A stretch of 64,000 nucleotides of DNA from Calothrix anomala FACHB-343 (GTDB taxonomy: Bacteria > Cyanobacteriota > Cyanobacteriia > Cyanobacteriales > Nostocaceae). Made by a program: the position numbers and the translations under genes. The stretch covers positions 1-64,000 of the forward strand of contig NZ_JACJQG010000054.1 in the NCBI RefSeq assembly GCF_014696435.1. Direction: 5' to 3'. The notes below the pieces were generated by a model. That model was not told the DNA's origin and ran no database searches. It was given only the letters and a program-made list of their open reading frames with translations. Below, piece by piece: positions 26,174 to 33,018 of the stretch (position 1 is its first letter; every line of letters starts with the position of its first letter).

Positions 26174-29100
26174 ATGCCAGATTTCACAACTAAACAACTC
26201 TTCACATTTGGCGATAGCATTTATTTCCTATCCGCCCCAGGTGCTTGGAGTGTTGTCCAAGCAGAAGCACTCAGTTTTGGCGGTAATCTTGTGACTATTA
26301 ATGATGCCAAAGAACAAACTTTTTTAGCAGGTTTATTTGCCATTAAAGAACCGTGGATTGGTCTTTCTGATGCTAGCCAAGAAGGAATATTTACCTGGTT
26401 TGGGGAACAAAGTGCCTATCAAAATTGGCTACCAAATTTGCCCGCAATTGACCATATCCGGGACTTCGCTTATTTGACAAATACTGGCTGGAATCATGAT
26501 GTTCAACATGCTAATCGCCAGGGCATTATTGAAATTAAAAACCCTGCTACCCCGATTTTGGTAATTGAAGATTTGGGAATTATTGAGCCTGCAAGTGGTA
26601 CGAAACAAGCGCAATTTAAGGTGAAAGTCTTTGGTAGTAGTAGTCAGCCGATTACAGTAAACTATGCGACAGCCCCTAATACTGCCTTAGCTGGAACCAG
26701 TTACATACATACCAGTGGCACTCTGACTTTTAATCCTGGAGAAAAAGAAAAACTGATTAATGTCACTATTCGTAATGATGGTGAAGCAATCAGTGGTAAA
26801 CAATTTTTTGTGAATTTGAGTTCGGCAACCAATGCGGTTTTAGCAGACAATCAAGCTACAGGCACAATTACTGAATTCAGCAACGCATTCAGTTTTGGCG
26901 GACGCACTTATTTATTATCAAAAGCAGGTAGTTGGGGTCAAGCGCAAGTAGAAGCCCAAAGTTTTGGTGGTAATCTTGTGACTATTAATGATGCCAAAGA
27001 ACAAACTTTCTTGGCTGGCTTATTTGCCATTCAAGAACCGTGGATTGGTCTTGCTGATGCAGGTAAAGAAGAGACATTTACTTGGTTTGATGAACAAAGT
27101 GCTTATCAAAATTGGCTGCCAAATTTGCCAAGCGCTGACCATATTCGGGACTTTGTTTATTTGACAAATGCTGGCTGGAATCATGATGTTCAACATGCTA
27201 CTCGCAAAGGTATTATTGAGATTCCTACTGCTTTATCTGTTCCCATTCCAGATATGACTGCCAAAACAATTTACACCTTTGGCAATAGTATATATCTCCT
27301 GAGTTCCTCGGGTAGTTGGGGTCAAGCGCAAGTGGAGGCTCAAAGCTTTCAAGGTAATCTTGTCACAATTAATGATGCCAAAGAACAAACTTTCTTAGCA
27401 GGTTTATTTGCCATTAAAGAACCGTGGATTGGTCTTTCTGATGCTAGCCAAGAAGGAATATTTACCTGGTTTGGGGAACAAAGTGCCTATCAAAATTGGC
27501 TACCAAATTTGCCCGCAATTGACCATATCCGGGACTTCGCTTATTTGACAAATGCTGGCTGGAATCATGATGTTCAACATGCTAATCGCCAGGGCATTAT
27601 TGAAATTAAAAACCCTGCTACCCCGATTTTGGTAATTGAAGATTTGGGAATTATTGAGCCTGCAAGTGGTACGAAACAAGCGCAATTTAAGGTGAAAGTC
27701 TTTGGTAGTAGTAGTCAGCCGATTACAGTAAACTATGCGACAGCCCCTAATACTGCCTTAGCTGGAACCAGTTACATACATACCAGTGGCACTCTGACTT
27801 TTAATCCTGGAGAAAAAGAAAAACTGATTAATGTCACTATTCGTAATGATGGTGAAGCAATCAGTGGTAAACAATTTTTTGTGAATTTGAGTTCGGCAAC
27901 CAATGCGGTTTTAGCAGACAATCAAGCTACAGGCACAATTACTGAATTCAGCAACGCATTCAGTTTTGGCGGACGCACTTATTTATTATCAAAAGCAGGT
28001 AGTTGGGGTCAAGCGCAAGTAGAAGCCCAAAGTTTTGGTGGTAATCTTGTGACTATTAATGATGCCAAAGAACAAACTTTCTTGGCTGGCTTATTTGCCA
28101 TTCAAGAACCGTGGATTGGTCTTGCTGATGCAGGTAAAGAAGAGACATTTACTTGGTTTGATGAACAAAGTGCTTATCAAAATTGGCTGCCAAATTTGCC
28201 AAGCGCTGACCATATTCGGGACTTTGTTTATTTGACAAATGCTGGCTGGAATCATGATGTTCAACATGCTACTCGCAAAGGTATTATTGAGATTCCTACT
28301 GCTTTATCTGTTCCCATTCCAGATATGACTGCCAAAACAATTTACACCTTTGGCAATAGTATATATCTCCTGAGTTCCTCGGGTAGTTGGGGTCAAGCGC
28401 AAGTGGAGGCTCAAAGCTTTCAAGGTAATCTTGTCACAATTAATGATGCCAAAGAACAAACTTTCTTAGCAGGTTTATTTGCCATTAAAGAACCGTGGAT
28501 TGGTCTTTCTGATGCAGGTAAAGAAGGGACATTTACCTGGTTTGGGGAACAAAGTGCTTATCAAAATTGGCTACCAAATTTACCAAGTGCTGACCATATT
28601 CGGGACTTCGCTTATTTGACAAATACTGGCTGGAATCATGATGTTCAACATGCTAATCGCCAGGGCATTATTGAAATTAAAAACCCCACTAAGCCAATTT
28701 TAGTGATTGAAGATTTAAGTATTGTTGAAGCTAGCAATGGCACGAAAGAAGCTGTTTTTATTGTGCGGCGCTATGGTAACAGCAGTGGTACTGCAACTGT
28801 GAAATACAGTACGTCTAATAATACAGCGATCGCAAACAGTGAATACAAAGCTACTAGTGGAACGCTGACCTTTGCCCCAGGTCAGAGCGTACAGACAATT
28901 AGTGTAACTATCCTCAAGGATGCTGACACAATTACACAAGAAAGCTTTTTTGTCAATCTGAGTGCGCCTACCAATGCTATTTTAGGAGACAATCAAGCGA
29001 TCGCCACTATTTATGAATCGAGCGACGCTGCTATTTTTGGTGGTAAGACCTATTTGTTATCAAAAGCGGGTAGTTGGGGTCAAGCGCAAGTACAAGCCCA

Positions 29101-29893
29101 AAGTTTTGGTAGTAGTCTCGTTACTATTAATGATGCCGCAGAACAAACTTTTTTGGCTGGAAAGTATGCTAGTCAAACTCCCTGGATTGGTCTTTCGGAT
29201 GCTGCTAAAGAAGGAACATTTACCTGGTTTGGCGAACAAAGTGCTTATCAAAATTGGCTACCTAATTTGCCAAGTGCTGACCATATTCGGGATTTCGTTT
29301 ATTTGACAAGCGCTGGCTGGAACCATGATGTTCAACATGCTAACCGCAAAGGTATTATTGAGATTGCTAATACTGTTAATTTAGTTGGCAGTACAGGTAA
29401 TGATTTCCTTTATGGCAGTGAAGGCAATGATACTATTGATGGTGGCGCTGGGAACGATCAGCTAATTGGTAAAGCTGGGAACGATCGCCTAATTGGTAAC
29501 GCTGGTAATGATAACCTCATTGGTAATAGTGGTGATGATATCCTGATTGGCGGTACTGGCAACGATACCCTCGCTGGTGGTAGTGGTGCAGATACGTTTA
29601 CTTTCAATTCTCGCAGTGAAGGTATTGACAGAATTACCGATTTCAGCGTTGTTGATGATGCGATCGCTGTTTCTGCTGTGGGTTTTGGTGGTGGGTTAAT
29701 TATTGGTACAATAGCCGCTACACAGTTTGTTATTGGCACAGCCGCCACCACTACTAGCCATCGATTTATTTATAACAATACCAATGGCGCACTTTTCTTT
29801 GACCAAGATGGTTTGGGAGGAGTAGCACAAGTTCGCATAGCTACTCTCAATACTGGGTTAGCGATGACTCATGCTAATATCTTGGTAATTTAG
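26174..29893 (+). CDS. Giant CTLD/Calx-beta/RTX protein (type I secretion cargo)
   Basis: The protein has 1239 residues and no signal peptide. Six C-type-lectin-like domains (about 8-123, 236-352, 365-480, 593-709, 722-837, 953-1067) carry WIGLSD and NWLPNLP but lack the usual disulphide Cys. Three Calx-beta domains lie at about 128-233, 485-590 and 842-950. They form three CTLD-Calx-beta-CTLD units of 357 residues. Residues 1070-1140 hold about six RTX nonapeptides (GGAGNDQLI type), then a C-terminal module. It is probably a secreted adhesin of the type I system 0.5 kb downstream on the opposite strand. Confidence 0.87.
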   Translation: MPDFTTKQLFTFGDSIYFLSAPGAWSVVQAEALSFGGNLVTINDAKEQTFLAGLFAIKEPWIGLSDASQEGIFTWFGEQSAYQNWLPNLPAIDHIRDFAYLTNTGWNHDVQHANRQGIIEIKNPATPILVIEDLGIIEPASGTKQAQFKVKVFGSSSQPITVNYATAPNTALAGTSYIHTSGTLTFNPGEKEKLINVTIRNDGEAISGKQFFVNLSSATNAVLADNQATGTITEFSNAFSFGGRTYLLSKAGSWGQAQVEAQSFGGNLVTINDAKEQTFLAGLFAIQEPWIGLADAGKEETFTWFDEQSAYQNWLPNLPSADHIRDFVYLTNAGWNHDVQHATRKGIIEIPTALSVPIPDMTAKTIYTFGNSIYLLSSSGSWGQAQVEAQSFQGNLVTINDAKEQTFLAGLFAIKEPWIGLSDASQEGIFTWFGEQSAYQNWLPNLPAIDHIRDFAYLTNAGWNHDVQHANRQGIIEIKNPATPILVIEDLGIIEPASGTKQAQFKVKVFGSSSQPITVNYATAPNTALAGTSYIHTSGTLTFNPGEKEKLINVTIRNDGEAISGKQFFVNLSSATNAVLADNQATGTITEFSNAFSFGGRTYLLSKAGSWGQAQVEAQSFGGNLVTINDAKEQTFLAGLFAIQEPWIGLADAGKEETFTWFDEQSAYQNWLPNLPSADHIRDFVYLTNAGWNHDVQHATRKGIIEIPTALSVPIPDMTAKTIYTFGNSIYLLSSSGSWGQAQVEAQSFQGNLVTINDAKEQTFLAGLFAIKEPWIGLSDAGKEGTFTWFGEQSAYQNWLPNLPSADHIRDFAYLTNTGWNHDVQHANRQGIIEIKNPTKPILVIEDLSIVEASNGTKEAVFIVRRYGNSSGTATVKYSTSNNTAIANSEYKATSGTLTFAPGQSVQTISVTILKDADTITQESFFVNLSAPTNAILGDNQAIATIYESSDAAIFGGKTYLLSKAGSWGQAQVQAQSFGSSLVTINDAAEQTFLAGKYASQTPWIGLSDAAKEGTFTWFGEQSAYQNWLPNLPSADHIRDFVYLTSAGWNHDVQHANRKGIIEIANTVNLVGSTGNDFLYGSEGNDTIDGGAGNDQLIGKAGNDRLIGNAGNDNLIGNSGDDILIGGTGNDTLAGGSGADTFTFNSRSEGIDRITDFSVVDDAIAVSAVGFGGGLIIGTIAATQFVIGTAATTTSHRFIYNNTNGALFFDQDGLGGVAQVRIATLNTGLAMTHANILVI
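26332..28473 (+). repeat. Near-perfect 1071-base tandem duplication inside the CTLD gene
   Basis: The two copies, about 26332-27402 and 27403-28473, are in frame (357 codons). I compared much of their length and saw one clear difference, A at 26483 and G at 27554. Identity to a third unit breaks near 28518. Such identity implies recent duplication or gene conversion. Confidence 0.85.
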
Positions 29894-29952
29894 CAATTCT
29901 GTAGCAATCATATTTGATGTTTGTTGATACCTATTTAAATAGGGTTTGCGGT

Positions 29953-29985
29953 ACATCAATATATTCTAGAGGGCATGGCATTGCC
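29953..29985 (+). repeat. Dispersed CAATATATTCTAGAGGGCATGGC repeat
   Basis: The string ATCAATATATTCTAGAGG followed by GCATGGCATTGCC is also found at 22146-22188 (inverted) and 38653-38693. The copy here is truncated after GCATTGCC. Confidence 0.7.
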
Positions 29986-30020
29986 CATTGGTGTCAACTT
30001 AACGTGAACCCTATAGCCCG

Positions 30021-30138
30021 ACTAGGAATGAATTCCTAGTCTCATAGCAAAAGTCATCTGAAGATGACTAAAAATTCTCACAAATCCCTAGTCTACTTCA
30101 GTAGACTTGAACTATTAGCCTTGGAATTCATTCCAAGG
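30021..30138. repeat. Array of four perfect short hairpins
   Basis: The hairpins are ACTAGGAA-4-TTCCTAGT (30021-30040), AGTCATCT-2-AGATGACT (30052-30069), AGTCTACT-2-AGTAGACT (30090-30107) and CCTTGGAAT-2-ATTCCAAGG (30119-30138). They sit between the CTLD gene and HlyD, which converge here, and could terminate both transcripts. The rest of the 29894-30359 spacer is repeats only. Confidence 0.75.
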
Positions 30139-30180
30139 CGGGTGACAAAGCTATTCGAGAGGCTATTTATAGCTTACAGC

Positions 30181-30306
30181 TATTTTCAGGTAAATAGACC
30201 ACGCTGTAGGGGCACGGCATCAGTAAAATTATTGTATGTATCAAAAGATTATCGGTGCCGTGCCCCTACTATAGATGTGGTTCAAATAGGTGAAAACTGC
30301 TGTAAG
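30181..30306 (+). repeat. MITE-like repeat, copy 1
   Basis: The repeat starts TTTTCAGGTAAATAGACCAC, contains GTAGGGGCACGGCA and its reverse complement TGCCGTGCCCCTAC, and ends GAAAACTGCTGTAAG. A second copy, diverged by about 15-20%, is at 55223-55349. Confidence 0.75.
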
Positions 30307-30359
30307 TTGACACCAATGTGCAATACTGTGCCCCTACAAAAATCTTCTCTGGTAAACAA

Positions 30360-32270
30360 CTAACGTGTATATTTCAAACTTTCAACTTTGCCTAAAAACT
30401 TGTCTGTAAAAATGCTCATGACAGTCCGCTTGCGCAGGTTAATATTGGCATTTAAAGACATACCTGATTGCAAAGGCACTTCTGTACCGTTCACATTCAA
30501 TGATTGTTTATCTAAACGAATTTCGGCAGAGAAACGATAATAAGGATGGGTTTGATCGGGGGGTAAAGCATCGGAACCAATCCTGACTAATTGCCCTTTA
30601 ATATCACTAAATTCGGTGTAAGGGAAGGAGTCAATTCTCACATCAACAGGCATTCCGGCTTTGACAAAACCGATATCATTATTGGTGATATAAACTTGGG
30701 CGACTAGATTGTCTGGCGGGACAATTTTTAAAATGGTTTCGCTGCTGTTATAAACATATCCAGAACTACGGGGTTTTAAATCAAAAACAATCCCATCATC
30801 GGCGGCGCGCAGTTCTTGATATTTCATGTTTAACTGAAGTTCGCTGAGTTCGCTGTTAATTTCTTGGACTTTTTTCTGATTTTCAATGATTACTTTGGTA
30901 AGTTGACTATCTATATCAGCGATGCGTTTTTCGTTGTCGGCGATTCTGCTGAGTAAATCTTCTTTGGAAAGGGCGATCGCATTTTCGAGTTTCTTTTGTC
31001 CTTGAGCGATCGCTAATTTTAACCGTTCTTGTTCTTGTACAAGGCGATTGACTTCGGCTTGGCTAGCATCTGCGGCTTGGCGTTTTTCTAGATAAGGTAA
31101 ACGGGCAAATGCGCCTTTTTCGACTAAACTTTCCAGGTTATGGGCAATTTCTGAATTAGTTCTCAGGCTACCTCTCGCGTTAATCAGTTGGACTTGAATT
31201 TGATTTAACTGACGAGTTAACTGTTCTCGATCCAAGCGTACCGACTCAATCCGCGTCTCTCTTTCTAATTGTCTAGTCAGTAAACGTTGGCGGTAACGGG
31301 GGTTTAAATCGCGAATTCCTGAACCTTCGTTTAATTCGGCGCGGAAAAGTTGATTTTCTTGAATTAATGCCGCACGATTTTCTGTTAGCGCTGCTAATTC
31401 CGGTAATTCTTTCAATTGCGCCGTACTAGAATTAGCGGTAGGCGATCGCATCTGCGATTGATAAAATTGATTTTCTGCTAACAAACTGGCGCGAACTGCT
31501 TCCAGGGATTTTAATTTCGCCTGCGTTGTAGTGCGATCGAAGCTAACTAATAAATCGCCTTTTTTGACTCTTTGTCCTTCTTGAACGTGGATTTTGTCAA
31601 TGACTCCCCCTACTGGCGCTTGAATGTCTTTGACAAAACCTTTAGGTTCGAGTTTCCCCTGTACGGGAACAGATTCATCAATTTTAGCAGTAGAAGCCCA
31701 AACGACAGCAAAAGTACTGACTCCAACTATGCTCCACACAATAGCATGAGACCAAGCGCGAGATTGTTGGAGGATGACAGGCTGATCGAATTCTTCTTTT
31801 TTTGCTTCCTTGTCTTTCGGTATCGGTAATCCAGAACCGAAAATACCCGCATCACCTTGTAACATAAGTTGCCATTGACGCTGGGCTTCGGGAAAGCGTT
31901 TCCAAACTAAAAATATGCCGCCAATCGCAAACAAACATAAAAAACCGCCCGTAGATAGGAGCATTTCCATATTTACGGGACGATATTCTACAGCTTCGGC
32001 ATAATTATTATGATAATTGTTATTTTCTGTTAGTAATTGTTGTTTTTGTAAATTTTTTTGCTCTACTTCCTGCGGTTTCTTGGGACTCGTTTCCTGATTA
32101 ACAGGTGGTGAAAAAGCTAACTCCATGCTTTCTGGTTCGCTAACACAATCACTCATATCAGATTTTGCTGGAGTAGTCTCATTAATCCGAATATCTTGAC
32201 AGTGCTGAGTAAGTTTTGCTGGAACATCGGAACATTGTGTGCAAGCTAGCAGCAAAGATAAATCTGGCAT
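30360..32270 (-). CDS. HlyD-family membrane fusion protein of a type I secretion system
   Basis: The protein has 636 residues. A long N-terminal extension (1-165, with Cys at 10, 13 and 23 and a hydrophobic segment near 103-122) precedes the canonical HlyD membrane helix (AIVWSIVGVSTFAVVWAS, about 176-193). A biotinyl-lipoyl-like half (IQAPVGGVIDKIHVQEGQRVKKGD), a long coiled coil (about 255-480) and a closing beta barrel (LVAQVYITNNDIGFVKAGMPVDV) follow. It links the inner-membrane ABC exporter to an outer-membrane channel. The ABC and isomerase genes lie upstream on the same strand, interrupted by a gene in the other orientation. Confidence 0.88.
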   Translation of the reverse strand: MPDLSLLLACTQCSDVPAKLTQHCQDIRINETTPAKSDMSDCVSEPESMELAFSPPVNQETSPKKPQEVEQKNLQKQQLLTENNNYHNNYAEAVEYRPVNMEMLLSTGGFLCLFAIGGIFLVWKRFPEAQRQWQLMLQGDAGIFGSGLPIPKDKEAKKEEFDQPVILQQSRAWSHAIVWSIVGVSTFAVVWASTAKIDESVPVQGKLEPKGFVKDIQAPVGGVIDKIHVQEGQRVKKGDLLVSFDRTTTQAKLKSLEAVRASLLAENQFYQSQMRSPTANSSTAQLKELPELAALTENRAALIQENQLFRAELNEGSGIRDLNPRYRQRLLTRQLERETRIESVRLDREQLTRQLNQIQVQLINARGSLRTNSEIAHNLESLVEKGAFARLPYLEKRQAADASQAEVNRLVQEQERLKLAIAQGQKKLENAIALSKEDLLSRIADNEKRIADIDSQLTKVIIENQKKVQEINSELSELQLNMKYQELRAADDGIVFDLKPRSSGYVYNSSETILKIVPPDNLVAQVYITNNDIGFVKAGMPVDVRIDSFPYTEFSDIKGQLVRIGSDALPPDQTHPYYRFSAEIRLDKQSLNVNGTEVPLQSGMSLNANINLRKRTVMSIFTDKFLGKVESLKYTR

Positions 32271-32439
32271 GGTGGTTTTCTCGATCTAATAGTAGGGAAC
32301 AGAAGGGACAAGGGAAGGAGGACAAGGGGGACAAGGAGGACAAGGAGGACAGGAGGATAACGGAAGGGGGACTGGTGGGTTAGGGAAAAATGGGTGAAAA
32401 TGGTATTGAAAATGACGTAAAGGATACGGGGGTTAGGCA
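32271..32439. repeat. (GGACAAGG)n STRR upstream of hlyD
   Basis: About eight GGACAAGG/GGACAAGGG units occupy 32300-32360. The tract separates HlyD from the inserted four-helix-bundle gene. Related units return at 32968-33015. Confidence 0.8.
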
Positions 32440-32823
32440 GTGAAGGAATCATTTAAAAGCCATGAAGATTTAGCAATATTTAATTTGGCATTTAATACAG
32501 CTATGACAATCTTTGAACTGTCAAAAAGGTTTCCTGTAGAAGAAAGATATGCGTTGATAGACCAAATGCGCCGTTCATCACGTTCTGTATGTGCCAATTT
32601 AGCAGAAGCTTGGAGAAAACGTAGATATAAAGCTGCGTTCATAGCTAAATTAAATGATTGCGAGGCTGAGGCTAGTGAAACTCAAGTGTGGATAAAGTTT
32701 GCCGTCAAATGTGGTTATTTAGAAGTAGAACAAGGACGAGAACTATACAGAACATATAACCAAGTTTTAAGTGGACTAGTACACATGATTAACAATCCCA
32801 ATAAATGGATCATCCATTTCTAA
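32440..32823 (+). CDS. Four-helix-bundle protein (23S rRNA intervening-sequence protein family)
   Basis: The protein has 127 residues from a GTG at 32440. The typical signature is visible: FNLAFNTAMTIFELSKRFPVEERYALIDQMRRSSRSVCANLAEAWRKR (in parts, about 10-63), then four amphipathic helices. It resembles products of intervening sequences in 23S rRNA genes, found as stand-alone genes in cyanobacteria; their function is unclear. It stands antiparallel inside the type I secretion operon between the ABC exporter and HlyD, flanked by STRR on both sides, so it may have been inserted. Confidence 0.83.
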   Translation: MKESFKSHEDLAIFNLAFNTAMTIFELSKRFPVEERYALIDQMRRSSRSVCANLAEAWRKRRYKAAFIAKLNDCEAEASETQVWIKFAVKCGYLEVEQGRELYRTYNQVLSGLVHMINNPNKWIIHF

Positions 32824-32848
32824 CCTCATTCCTCCTTCCCTTATTCCT

Positions 32849-32970
32849 TCATAACTGCCATTCTTGTTGAGATATAACAAGGGCGAGAACTATACATAAC
32901 ACATAACCAAGTTTTCAGTAGACTACTACACCTGATTCACAATCGCAATAAATAGATTATCCATTTCTAA
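32849..32970 (+). pseudogene. Decayed duplicate of the convergent junction (32440 gene 3' end and ABC exporter 3' end)
   Basis: Positions 32876-32970 repeat 32729-32823, the last about 95 bases of the four-helix-bundle gene, at an offset of 147 with many substitutions; in-frame stops are present. Positions 32849-32875 match the last bases of the ABC exporter gene (33020-33046). Together they look like a tandem duplication of the junction that has since decayed. Confidence 0.7.
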
Positions 32971-33018
32971 CCTCCTTGTCCTCCTTGTCCCCCTTGTCCC
33001 CCTTGTCCCCTTGTCTCC

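Noticed and set aside
32246-32452. Minus-strand frame LLVLLVPLVLLPLSLL
   Set aside because: It reads the GGACAAGG STRR and overlaps the HlyD start.
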